A DNA stretch of 64,000 nt. Origin: Prunella strophiata. Lineage: Eukaryota; Chordata; Aves; Passeriformes; Prunellidae. Below, in pieces: positions 37,521 to 49,449 of this stretch (positions are counted from its first letter, which is position 1; each line of letters opens with the position of its first letter). A model generated the notes under the pieces. That model searched no databases, had not been told where the DNA came from, and saw only the letters and a list, made by a program, of their open reading frames with translations. The position numbers and the translations under genes were made by a program. The stretch covers positions 67,612,830-67,676,829 of the forward strand of contig JAZBQD010000015.1 in NCBI GenBank assembly GCA_036583965.1, written 5' to 3'.

Positions 37521-39250
37521 TGGCTGATAACCTAAGTAAACAGCAGTCATTACTCTGGTAGCTGAAGCTTTAAGAAAAACACCATATGTTTTGAGACTCA
37601 CAATAACACTATGAAAAGTGACAGGATGACAGTACTGGCTGTGTTTGCACATCTTCAGGACAGGCTCCCTGGAGAAAGCTCACACAATCTTTTAGAGTGT
37701 CCTGAAAAAAGATGCAAAGAATGAGGAACCCCCAGACATTTAAGTATAGTTGTTCATGAAAAAAAAAAAAGAAAATTATTACTTTAGTTCAAGGCATTTT
37801 TCTGAGAAAGAATTTAATAGACTGCATGGAAAAAAAAAAAAATGGAAGCAATGGGGCAATTTTTTCAGATGTTCAGATGCTGGGGCTTCCCATAAAGTGG
37901 ATATTAGGACAACATAAATGTCCTAATGTCAGCTTACTTGTCTATTTTTTCACTCATGCCAACATGCTGGGGTTCTGAAATGAGAAAGGATCAGTATTTT
38001 TCCAACTTAGCCAATAAGAATAGTCCTAAGGAAGAAGTGCCTTGGAAGAAAGAGTTTGTATTGTAGTTAGTGAGGGCTTGATCATATTTCCTCAGTAACC
38101 ATGAGATACATTCATTAAAAACAGCAAATGAAAGGGAAGAAGGAAGGCAGGAAGCAGGATTTAGTTAAACTCTTACGTATTTATGCTCTCCTAGAGCTTT
38201 CTTAATATTCATTAATTTTCATTAAATGGTACATACAAAATAATTCTTTCAGTTAATGGGTTGTACAAACAAGAAGAGAATAAAGACCCTCTCTGAAACT
38301 TTGATCTGGCTACTTGGGTACAAACTCAATGTATTGGATCTCAGAGCCTCTTGGTCTAGTTGAACGCACCTGACATAGTTCAGCTAAAACTGAACGAAAA
38401 ACAGTGTGAACTGAAAATCCTCAGATGTCTTCAATTTTTAGTTACCCATCAGTCTCTGGGACTCTGACAACACAGTGGGAATGCAAAACAGTAACAGGGT
38501 GACTCTGCAGACCAGTGTCATGGCTGTAATCTCTCCTTAGCCTGGAGACCCTTGAATAAAAGGAGACAATCAATCAGCTGGAAGCCTAGGAGTACAACAT
38601 GGAGTCACGGAAGAACTGATATGCCCAGTGTTTCACAGAAATGCTTACAGCTTTCCTTCTTTAAAACTAGGCTTCTATGAGTAAGCTGCTAAGATTTTGT
38701 GGGTTTTCTTCAGCAAATCTTCAACTCATTATTGAATAAAGGTCATGTAACCTCTCACTTTAAAATAAATTAACAGAGTTTTCACTTTCCAATACAGTAG
38801 TTAATGAATATAGCTGTCTAAAAATAAATTCCATCAGGACTCAGACAATTTATCCAAGTGAAAGCTATCCTTTTAGGTTCAAAAAAGATATGTCAATAGT
38901 ACAGAAACTTGGGGTCATTACAGTGGGCAAGTTCTGTGATAGTGATGAAATACCAGTATACCAAAAATCATTAGTACCAAAATGCTAATTGTACTTGTCA
39001 TTGTAATCAGGCCAATGATCCTTAATTAGGAACCAGCTTGCATGATTTAATTACAAAACTTTGTTAAGGATATGTTGCTGGGAATATGACTGTACATCAT
39101 TGAGACAAAGGCCTGATTCCTGTACACTACAATTTGTTTGTCAATTTTTTACTCTGTATGTGTGTATTTATATGATGCAGATGGTAAAGTCTGACTAATG
39201 TAAAACTTGATAGCACTGTAATATCAACACTTATACAAAAAACAAAGCAC

Positions 39251-39285
39251 AAAAAAAAAAAAAAAAAAAACAAAAAAAACAAAAC
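39251..39285. repeat. A-rich simple repeat
   Basis: Twenty A, then A-runs separated by single C. Confidence 0.9.
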
Positions 39286-40378
39286 TTAACCCTGAAAGTC
39301 TTTGTGCAGATTTAGGAAAAAAAAAATTAAAACTTGGGAGGTATCAATGAGATAGGAAGACTGGAAATAAAGCAAAATGAAAGAGGCTTAGGGAGAAAAG
39401 AAGGAAATTTATTTAGCTATATTATTGGTTTGGCAACTACAAGCAAAAAAGTTGATTTACACCTTATCCTTCTAAGGAATGCTGAAAATAACATAGGACA
39501 GTAAGTATTGCACAGCTCATGTGAAAATGAAGCAGTTTCTTCAGAACTAGTGTTTCGCTTCTGTCAGTTTCTGGATGTGTCAAGAGCCTAAACCCAAGAC
39601 AACCTTGTATAGATAGGGAGAAAAAACAAAACACCAGATATTTGATTTTCCCTGCAAGTGGAAGATGACTCATGATGCCTATTTTACAGTTTAAGAGATG
39701 TCACTGTAATAGCTCGATTTCTGTTCACCTTTGCCGACAGGGTTTATCGTCCAAAGCAGCTATCTTGAAAAAAACAAATGTGGTGAATATGGATGCTCTT
39801 TATAAGGTTCCTGTATAAAACAGTTCAGTTGCTGAAAAATCCATATATACCATTTCAGCATGAGCTAGTAAAACAATATCAAAGTCCAGAAGTCATAAGA
39901 CCCAAGGACAAAGATGTCTTAAGTGATAGCTATTATTTCTTTGGTAGAGATGGTTTGTCTCATGAGTTTGACACCTGTGTGTCATTTGAAATGCTGGCCT
40001 CCTTCAGGACTGCCAGTAAATGGATTTGCTCTTATCACAAGCTGAGACATTATCATTTCTGCACAATGTATAAGTGGTGATAGCATGGCAGTGTCACCAC
40101 CTTTAACGCTGGTGCCTCTTTGGGATTTTAGCCTGCCATGGGAATCACTGTCCAAATGAGATTTGTGCAAAAGCACTCCAATCTATCAAATGCTATGGGG
40201 GAAAAAAAGGGATGTGTGTATTTTTCTAGCACTTTTTCTGTAACCAGGGAAGGGTGAAGGCTTTTTACCTGCCACATAAGGTCACATCACCAGAATTCTT
40301 TTCCAAAACAAGTTATACCTTTCCAAAAATAACAGTTTATCTCCAAGAAAGCAAAAAAAGAGTTGATCCTATGAGGAG

Positions 40379-40411
<33 letters not shown>
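40379..40411. repeat. poly-A tract (about 33 nt)
   Basis: An uninterrupted A-run after GGAG. No retroposon body is recognised upstream. Frames crossing it give poly-Lys or poly-Phe artefacts. Confidence 0.95.
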
Positions 40412-40414
<3 letters not shown>

Positions 40415-42843
40415 ATTAGCTCTTACTGTTTTAGAATGGGACTTAAGGTCTGCAGATAGTAACTTGTAGATGAAAATAAAATTGAGATTGTACTTTGAGT
40501 TGCTGCATGCTGACAAGAGCTGCCACATTCACCAATGTACCTTCTCCATGACAGCTGAATAAAATTTGGTTATCTTGCTTTATAGAGAGTGATAAAAGTT
40601 AATTGTTTGTTGCAACTTCCTAAGGGAAGAACTTCAAAATCTATATCTTTTCACAGTACTTGATACTTGAGAACAAACATGTAGCAGGGTCAGCAAACTA
40701 TGCCACACCTTCTTGCTTCAGGCAATATATGAAATAGCTTTCTGACAGTTTAGCAACACACCAGCTGCAGAGCCAGGCTGGCCAGATCAAATTCAAAGAG
40801 CCAGGACTTATGATTTTTCTGTAGGCAATGTGATCCATATACTGTGGCCAGAAGCAAAACTTTAACCTTGAAGACAGCCCTACATGAAATTGGAACAGGA
40901 AGACAGGCCAGGCCCCACACAAAACAATTCTTGATCCTTCTCACATATGGATTTATTTTCCAAATGCCTGTACTGTCAATACAGAGCTTTGAAAAAGAAG
41001 AACAGGTATTCACTAAATACCTCTGATGAGGTTTTTAGTTTGCTTTTGTGGACTCTCCTAGTGACAGTTCTTTTGGGAAGGAGACCACAGTGATCTGAAG
41101 GATTTGAAAAGTCTAGCTAGTACATTTCCATATTCTGCAACTCTGCAAAGAACAGAGGGACTTTTTAAGATATGTTTACTTTACAATACCTGTGATGAAT
41201 TCATGTCTGGTTAGCCATTAAAACAAGCTATTTGCCATGCATTTACTTTTGTAGAGTGAAAGACAGAGGAAAGTACACCTTATAGAGCTTCTACAATTGT
41301 TAAGGCTGCACTTATTGAATTTGAGTTTTCTTACTACTTTTTTAACACAAAGGAGTTCCATAGAGTGTATGATAATGCCATGTAATAAAAAGGGTAGAAA
41401 TAAAATTTCTCCTTAGTTGTATTCAAAAGTATGATTAGCAGTAAGTGATGGACAGTTCATTCTTTATTTCTCATTGAATGTTCTAATTATCAAAGGACAA
41501 GTGAGAAAACTTTATGGCTTGATTTTCATTTAAGGAACTTATTTTAATCATGGACTGTAAGAAAAAAAGTCTAAGCCTTGCTTGGAATAATGTGTAAGTG
41601 GAGGTTTTCTGTGGCTGTATGTACATGCAAATTTATTATGAAAATATTTTTCCGTGACTATATTAAGGAACTAGAGTTGTCTGCAAATAATTTATAGCAG
41701 GAGGTCACAGGCTGAAAGGAAAGAAAATTACTTGACTATATAAGCAACCTTAAGTAGCCATAGGGTATGTTCTTCTGGAAAAAAAATATAAACAAAGCCA
41801 TAGTACAGGCTAGTTTATTGATTTCATTTTCTCCTTCAAATTTTCCTCATTACCTGAGATATTTGCAAGGAAAAGTTTTTTGTGCACTTGAAATTTGTCT
41901 TGTGCGAATTCTGAATGACAAGACAGACATCTAAAGTCTCCTACATTTATATTTTCAGAAAGAATTTTTTGGGAAAAAAATACCAATTCTGTAATCATGG
42001 GCATAGCGGCATCATCATTACTACCATCAGCAGTCCTGTTGAAATCTGTTCCACCATAAATGTTTGAATTTTTTTGAGACAAGGTCACAGAGAATATATT
42101 TTATTAGATCACCTAATGTTGCTAGAAAATTCTAACATGCTCTTTGATTATTTCAGACATCTCTAGTTTCAGAAAGGAGATCATTTATTGTAGGTGCATT
42201 GCAGCTGTAACATTACCCCTTTAACCATATTTTTCTAAGTGACTGACAGCCTGAATCTTAATAACAAAAATATGCCTGAAAGTCTCTGCACCACCACTAC
42301 AAATTTAGTACCATGAACACTTTTTTAATTTAAGCAGTATTTGTTTAAACAGCTTTGGAATTCACATCTGTGCCCTATTTCCACTATGATCCCTTCATGT
42401 GCAGAGCTATAAATATGCATGTATCGCACAGTGAACCTGAGTTATTAGATAACATAGATGAAAAACATCTACCACCACAACTGAATAGGTAGCATAACAA
42501 TAAGAGTAAGTGGGAAGGAGCAAAGGTTAAGATTGTTTAAATTGACATTGTTATTGAATGAATGGCTCATGAAACTCTTCTCTGAGATCTAACTACATCT
42601 TAGAGAAGCCCCCTCCCATTTGCTTAGCAGCATCTGCCATCATGCTATGCTTTGAAATACAAAAATAAGTCTCATCCAGATGAAAGCACAATGAAATTCT
42701 TGATTATCCCAGATGGAATTTTTTTTTTCTTTTTTTTTTTGGAAATCAGTATTAATATCTTTGACCCTTATGATGGCTGTACTGGAATGTTTAAGGATTG
42801 GTGAAATTGCGACTCAGGGATGGAATTTATATGTGTACATGTT

Positions 42844-42862
42844 GGGGGGTGGTGGGGGGGGG
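42844..42862 (+). repeat. G-rich tract, possible G-quadruplex
   Basis: Six G, then TGGT, then nine G, in an otherwise AT-rich neighbourhood. The two long runs could supply four tracts of three G. Confidence 0.7.
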
Positions 42863-43450
42863 CAGGTAGTAAGAAATATATAATGTGCCCCATATTATAA
42901 TAAACCTATTGTAGAACCTGACAAGACCATGATGGGAAGTGGCTACTGCACAACCCACCTTCACCCAAGTGCACCTGAATCTTGATTTCCAATGTGAAAG
43001 ACAAATAATTCCCACCATATGGCACGTCTTAGCGCCCTTCAGGGGCATTTGCTCACAGCTGACTCAAAGAAGATTACAATCTGTTGAATCATCATTCAGT
43101 CTTTCCTAAACAAGTAAGTAATATGTGAAAAGCTCTCATATGACTAACTAATGTCTCACTTTTTCTACAAAGCTGTCTGACATTGTAAAGTACAAGATAG
43201 CTGTGGAATTATTTGATGAAATAAGAAATTGTGAGTTTGATATCGCAATAGAATTATTCATTAAGATCAGCTTTATTTTCTGAAGAGAGCAGTGGGGAAA
43301 AAAAATTAAGTATCTGTCATATAGATGAAGACCTATTTTACAGTCAGAAGTAACAGTAAAAAATACACATGCATGTGCACACAGAGCTCTCAAAGATAGT
43401 AAAATATATGTCAGTGCTATGAGTTGTTTCTAAGTAAAGGACGTTCCTTT

Positions 43451-43515
43451 GTTGGTATAAATCAGTGCAGCTTTGCTGATTTTGTGAACTGCACTGCATT
43501 AAACTACACTGAATA
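43451..43515. repeat. fold-back ancient amniote repeat (second copy)
   Basis: GTTGGTATAAATCAGTGCAG followed by 'ctttgctgattttgtgaact', 'gcactgcatt' and 'aaactacactga' aligns with the same palindromic repeat as at 19,295-19,375 (half-site GGTGTAAATCAGTGTAGC, then its complement). It is diverged; the family name is unknown to me. Confidence 0.5.
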
Positions 43516-43519
43516 TCCA

Positions 43520-45545
43520 GTCTTCTGACAGTTCCTCTGGAGTTGTTCCTGGCACTGGAATGCATTGATAAAGTTCAAGTGAAGATGCACTCTGTGCTCT
43601 TATGTCAAGAGCTACCTCTGCATGGAGCATAATGAATAAAGTGACATCTCATAGAAAATAATACTTTCTGGGAATAATGTCCCCTTTACTCAGCTAGAGG
43701 TAAAAGTTATTTTCTGAGAGTTTAGTTTCAACTGCTTGTCCTTATCTAAACTGAGAGTGAGTGACTTCCAATTTACCAAGCTAAGAAGCATATTAGATAC
43801 CATAAAACTATTTTCTGTATTTTCACAAGATATGATTAAATCTACCCTACTCAATCAGTTATTTGTGTTCCAGGCTTTTATTTACCTTAGCTCAGTGATT
43901 TTCTGAATCTTTTAATTTATAGATTAAAAAAAAAAAAAAAAAAGAAAAAAAAGATAAAAATAAAAATAGTCTCAGTCCCAGATTCCACAGAACCCTTTGA
44001 AAATTTTTCACACACACATCACTGTGTAACATCTATGAATTTGCTTTTCTATTATTTTCTTTATTTAATCATTTAGAATAGTCATTCAGACTACTTTATT
44101 AGTGTGCCAGTGCCATGTAGTTGAGTTTGAGTATAATCCTTGGAAAAATTAGGGGAGTTGTGAGCACTCAATTCGTACTAAATGTCATTTTTCAAGCAGA
44201 TGTACCAGATGTTGCTTGGCTTAGCAAAGCTCTTTCAATAGCTGTGTGTTCCTGTTCATCACATGCACCCTTTCAAAAATTAGAGGATCATCAATATCAC
44301 TGATATTTTAAATAAATGCTGTCTAATCTTTAACTATCAAATCAAAGTTTCCTTTGAACAAAAAAATGCTGTCAGTCTTTCACAAGGCAATATGCATTTG
44401 AATGCTCTAACAACTGATGCTCCTACATTTGAAAGAGAAAAAAATGAGAGAGTCTGTGGAGCAAGACATCCAAATAATGTAGAACTGTATGAATGAAATG
44501 CAGCGAACCCAAAGCTGTATTCAATATGCAATGCAGTAACAAGCAATCAATTCCCCATGCCTACAAGATGCTGCTTAATTGAAGAATTAAGCCCTCCACA
44601 ACTCCCAAAATTTAGCTGCTTTCTTCTCACCTGTTGTAACAGGTAAGCCATCTATTCACATGCAACCACATTTCAAACTATCAAACTTAAAAAGTAATTT
44701 TTGGCACAAAGAGATAGTTTCTAAGAATCACCACAGAAAGTTAAGCATTCAAGGAATGATAACATCTTCTCTTGGAAGACATATACAAAGGCTGGCTAAA
44801 TATTAGTCTTGGCCAACAGGCCTTAAGCTAAAGTCCAAATTTAGACCTAGAGCCATGGTTTTCAGGGATAAACATAGAGAAGAAGAAAAAAATAAAACAG
44901 CATTATTTGTTGAACAAGACCTAAATATACACATGGGTTTTGACTTGATTTGTACTCAATTTTATTAACTGAACAATAAGAACAAATAAAATTACACAAT
45001 ATTTTGTGAGCTTCCTATTTCCCATGCAATTCTATTCCCATAATTTTATTGGTCATTGCAATAAAATGCAGGCTCCTTTACACCAAACTGCTCTGGGATA
45101 TTGAACAAAGGAGTATTTTAGATTATCCTGTGCTATCGCATTAGTCTAAAGTTAAGATGCTAATGAATGAGCAAAGTAGAACCTATTACTGGTGGGGGAA
45201 ATAAACAACTAAAGCCATGTAGGATAGCACAGTAATGTCTCCTACTGTAGTAGAGCTCTCATTAGTTCCTCTCTTGGGAAGACCTGTGATGAATCTCTCA
45301 ATTTTTCTATCTGAAGAGAATATTCTGTGCACTTGTCTAGTTTATCTACCTTTCTGCTCTTGAAATTATATTCTCCTTCTTATTCATCACCTCAGGTCAT
45401 TGTACTGGTCTCCTACAATAAAAATAAGATCTACAATAAGCTTTGAATATTTTTCCCATCTCTGCTTAATTTATTTACTTTTCCAAAGGGGGAAAAAAAA
45501 TAGTATTTGATTAATTCTGTGCCAAATTTTCTTCTAAAATTATGC
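43520..45545. other. AT-rich unique DNA
   Basis: No gene or clear transposon. An A-rich tract lies at 43,925-43,965. Confidence 0.55.
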
Positions 45546-45549
45546 AAGT
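45544..45549. repeat. possible target-site duplication, left copy
   Basis: GCAAGT here is repeated exactly at 46,064-46,069, immediately after the CCATGACA end of the right LTR part. A 6-bp duplication is typical of several retroviral integrases (ERVK-like), while ERVL-like elements usually give 5 bp. Six bases can match by chance. Confidence 0.4.
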
Positions 45550-45730
45550 TTTTCCATCCATGGCATTTTGGTCTGGGCTGAATGCCAGGTGCCCACCAAG
45601 ATTGCTCTATCACTCTCTTCTTCACTTGGGCAGGGGAGAGAAAGTATAAGGAAATGGTTGTGTATTAAAAAAAAAGGGCAGAGAAAGAACACTCACCAGA
45701 GAACATCACAGGTAAAACTAATCTGACTTG
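45550..45730 (-). mobile_element. endogenous retrovirus LTR, 3' (U5-side) fragment
   Basis: Reading the plus strand, 'ctgggctgaatgccaggtgc' and 'ccaccaagattgctctatca' are followed by 'ggcaggggagagaaagtata', then 'agaacactcaccagagaaca' and 'taaaactaatctgacttg'. This matches, in order, the outer part of an avian LTR I recall, read from its 3' end inward, so the LTR is on the minus strand. It breaks off at 45,730, where a second LTR begins in the opposite orientation. U3, promoter and polyadenylation signal are missing. No retroviral gene is present nearby. Confidence 0.65.
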
Positions 45731-46063
45731 CACAGCATCAAGGCCTTTTGGGAGAGGACTGGAGGTGGCAAGGGTTGGGGTGGGAGGGGAGAGGTATTTG
45801 GAGTGATGGTGTTTGTCTTTCCAAGCCATCTTTAAGTGTGATGGACCCTGGCTTCCCTGGGATGACTGAACACCCACCTGCCCATGGAAAACGGTGAACT
45901 AATTCCATGTCATGCTTTGCCTGTGCATGTGGCTTTTGTTTTATCTATGGAACTCTACCTTAATCCACAAGTTTTCATACTCTTACCTTTCTGATTCTCT
46001 CCCCTGTCCCACTGGGAGGAAGTGAATGAGTGACTGTGTGCTGGCTGAGGTTAAACCATGACA
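45731..46063 (+). mobile_element. endogenous retrovirus LTR, internally deleted 3' part
   Basis: CACAGCATCAAGGCCTTTTG and a G-rich segment, then 'atttggagtgatggtgtttg', 'cctgcccatggaaaacggtg', 'aatccacaagttttcata', 'gattctctcccctgtcccac' and the end GGTTAAACCATGACA match the order of a common avian LTR, reading forward, with terminal CA at 46,063. The middle of U3, including the expected TATA region, appears deleted between about 45,790 and 45,800. The 5' part of the LTR is absent because the element abuts the inverted fragment at 45,730. It cannot act as a complete promoter. Confidence 0.75.
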
Positions 46064-46069
46064 GCAAGT
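46064..46069. repeat. possible target-site duplication, right copy
   Basis: GCAAGT directly follows the LTR end and matches 45,544-45,549 exactly. Confidence 0.4.
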
Positions 46070-46738
46070 AACAGAGGGTTGTCTGGTTAATTTAACACAG
46101 AAAATAAGCACAGAAATTTATGTGTTTCTGTGGTGAAAAGCCTGGGTCATAAAGCTGATCAACAGTACAAAACTCTTTTTCCACAGAAATTCTACAATCA
46201 CTGTGGTTTCAATATGTGCAAAAATACTTCCAGTTTTATTAATTGATAGCTCTTATCTGTATTTTAGGGAAAAATTATAATACTGTGCCAGAGAAGTCTA
46301 CAGTCTTTCCCAATAACATCTTTAAAACAAACAAAAAAATATACATACAAAGTCTGATTTAAACCACCAATAGATCAAGAAAATTCCAAAATGTAGTTGA
46401 CCCTCTGGTCCTGTGGTTGCCTATTCTTGATTTTGTCACCTTTGACCACTCAGCATCATGAACCTCACTTGGTGAGCTGATTCATTGACTGAGACTAACC
46501 AATGGCCATCACACTCCATTAATAATAAACATATTCAAAATAGCAATCCATATGTCCTACAGACATATTTGTAATAAGATGTGAGTGTCAATAGGCTGTC
46601 TTCTGGTGAAAGACAGAAAAGTCATTTGGTCTTAAAATAATTTAAATATTGTTCTGTTCTTCTACACATATTTCACCATGATTGCATCTTCTGGGTAAAC
46701 CTAATCAGACAGCTGCAGACAATATAAGGTCTGTTAAC

Positions 46739-46791
46739 AAAAAAAAAACAAAACAAACAAAACAAAAAAAAAAAACCAACAACAAAAAAAA
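46739..46791. repeat. A-rich (AAAAC)n-like tract
   Basis: A-runs broken by C at 4-5 base spacing. It is nearly the reverse complement of the T-rich tract at 46,911-46,939. Confidence 0.9.
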
Positions 46792-46841
46792 CTGTGAAGA
46801 AATAATTTTAAATGGGAAATATCTATTTATTTGCCTTTACT

Positions 46842-46939
46842 TTCTTTTTTTTTTTCTTTTTTTTCTTTTTTTTTTTTTTGTTGCTGTTTCATCTGTTTTT
46901 TTGGGTTTGTTTTTTGTTTTGTTTTGTTTTGTTTTTTTT
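46842..46939. repeat. T-rich tract with (TTTTG)n end
   Basis: T-runs with scattered C and G, ending in four TTTTG units (46,911-46,939). Frames through it give Phe-rich artefacts. Confidence 0.9.
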
Positions 46940-48302
46940 ATTGTGTGGCTGCAGGATTAAATATTGACAAACTTGAAAACCGTGCACCAACCTGTCCAGC
47001 ACTGGTGAAATGGCAGACACAAGGTCTGACTTAACTACACTTAGTTGAAGTTTTTAAAAAATAATGATTTTGGGTGTGGTTGTATTTGTCAGAAAATGCT
47101 ATTTTTAGGAATTTCATGTAAGTTTTTTGATCTGTTTCAACTATTGATGTTAATTGTAGACAGAATAGAATTTTAGCTGATTTCTTGCAAGCCTGCATAA
47201 AATATTGTTAAAGAACTTACATATTCAGATTAGAGTTTCCAGACCAATTTGCCATGCAGGCTGTTTCTGAAGCTGCACAGGCTTTTTACAACAAAGTTAG
47301 TCCTTCTCTAAGAACAAATATTTAATTTGCATCCTTACCAAGAGCCTTGATTGCGTGACCTAATAATCTCAGCAGTATCAGAATTGGCCTGAAGTACAGG
47401 AACTAGGAGTTGCTAATTCCTGTCCTTTTTGATCAGTCTTCTTATTGAATTATCATTTTGGTTTTGTTCAGAGCAGCCAAATAGCAGTTGTTAGTCTTTC
47501 CCTCTTCATTTGTTCCAGCCTCTTCAAAACAGAGTTAAGAATGGGTTTTCATTCAGCAAATGGCTTTTACAAATGCATTTGCAATACAAAATTTATACTT
47601 AAAAGCTGAGACTCTAGGCACATGATACTCAGAAAATTTTAAAAATACTGGCATGGTACTGATTTGTAGATTAGTATTTCTGAATGGCTCAAACACAATC
47701 TTTGTGGTCCAATAAAACCCTTAAATAGCCTATTTGCAGAAGATAAACACTAGAAAATAAATATTAAAAGAAAATATTGTTTATAACTCTTAGATATGTC
47801 TCTTGGAAGTTTACAGTCCTATAACATTTATTTAACAAAAAGAAAAGGATGTTTGTATGTGTTTTTTTAAAAATCAATAATCTGTGCTTTCATAGTTAAG
47901 CATATTCAAGTATGTCAAAGACTATGTTCTTGAAAAGTTTTAAATAGCAACTTGCAACTTTAAAATAAAAATTTAGTTTGGCCAAACCATATTTTCAAAC
48001 AATTGAAAAAGATTTAAAACAAAAAGTAAATTAAACACAGAAATGGAGGTGGTTGTCTTTGTCAGCTTTGCTTCTCCTCTAGGATTTAATATGTATGAGA
48101 TTGAGGATAAATGTCTTTGTGCACTTCAAATTTCCTCCTTTAGCATGTGTTTACTCATGCTTGTAAGCTGCATTCACTCAGATGCATATGCCAGCACATG
48201 TGCACTAACACTCTACTAAAAGGTATATATACTATCAGGTCTGTAGTTGTAGGTAATCTCTTTCTTCCTCCATTAAATTATTTCCCATTTCTAAATGAAC
48301 AG

Positions 48303-48346
48303 CTGACAAACCCATTGTATACACCAATATATCTGACAAACCCATT
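48303..48346. repeat. 14-bp direct repeat, 30-bp period
   Basis: CTGACAAACCCATT occurs exactly at 48,303-48,316 and 48,333-48,346. A local duplication. Confidence 0.9.
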
Positions 48347-49449
48347 ATCACCTCCCAGAAAAAAATTTGTCTTTGGAATTGTTCTTCCCTCAATAGCTTT
48401 TACATATCTGAATATAATTATTATCTCTAAAACAATATTTATCTCAGTTTTTGAATTTCTATTAAAAAACAAAAACAGAAACAAAAACCCCACCAAAAAG
48501 CAACAAAACAAAAAAAAAAAAAAACCCCGACAAATAAACCACAAGAAACCACCACAATATTAGTGGGAATTTTTCACCCAAATAGACTTCTTTTGTGATA
48601 AGAAAGGCGGCCACTGAGAGCTTGAAACACTTGGTTTGCATCCTGACCAGTGGAAATTCAATTCATGTATCTTTTCAAAACCTTGCAGAGAAATTTCAAA
48701 CTAGCCTGAGCTTGAGTCCATATTTTTGCCACAACCCACTGTTTTCCCTATTTATGCTGCAGAAGTTACACTTTTCTGCCCTGTAATATCTGTCAGAAGT
48801 TTAACTGAGGCTTCAGTTTAGAGATTTCTTGTACAATCAGTGGTTTTGAAGGGCCAGTTATCTCATCACAGGGTAGATTTCTGTAATAAAGCATCATGTG
48901 GAGATCACTCTTTCTTTTCAAATGTCAATAATTATGGAACACATCTGACCAGGTAGGGTAGGGTAAGAGTGTTCTGGGAAGGAAGCTGGCTGGATTTAGT
49001 AGCACAGTTTTAAATTACATTTGGTTGGGGAAAAGGATGTACTTCTCAGTGACAAAGAACCAGGGAACACCAAGAGTTTAGTAAGACTTACAGGTCATCC
49101 CCAAACCATTAGGGAGAGGTCCAGTTTTCCCCTGAGGCACCCATGCAGATGGTGAAGGTCTCTCTCCCAGCAAGGGCATTTGTTGAAAAGTCCCAGCCCA
49201 CTGGCCACTCATGTGAGCAGTGGTTTACCAAGGGTAAGGAGAAAAACCCCGGAAAGTTCTGCAGCAGCAGCGAGTCCTCTGAGCAGGAGAGGCCCAGCAC
49301 CAAGCACCACTACTGTCTGCCCTCTAAGCCCGGCAAAGAGTGAACCTCCCCCACTAAGACACTGACTAAACCCCACCACGTCACCCCCCACCCCCCACAG
49401 CCATTCCAAATGTATGCTAAGGCACTGGTTACATCTTTTGTCTCTTAAT

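Larger units (their letters stand above)
37525..43440. other. mostly unique AT-rich DNA
   Basis: No gene or clear transposon. It contains A-runs (39,251 and 40,379) and a G-rich tract (42,844). Overlapping frames on both strands at 40,700-41,030 look like chance in a locally GC-richer part. Confidence 0.55.
46070..49440. other. AT-rich DNA with a GC-richer end
   Basis: No gene is called. The A-rich and T-rich tracts at 46.74-46.94 kb and a 14-bp direct repeat at 48.3 kb are listed. The last part, 49,100-49,440, is clearly GC-richer and holds Ser/Lys-rich frames; it may be further CR1 5' sequence or another repeat, but I cannot align it. Confidence 0.5.

Noticed and set aside
45975..46000. 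Splice-donor-like CTTACCTTT on the minus strand
   Set aside because: It lies inside the LTR and is part of the repeat family sequence.
46682..47034. Two overlapping plus-strand Phe/Lys-rich frames
   Set aside because: Both are translations of the A-rich and T-rich simple repeats.
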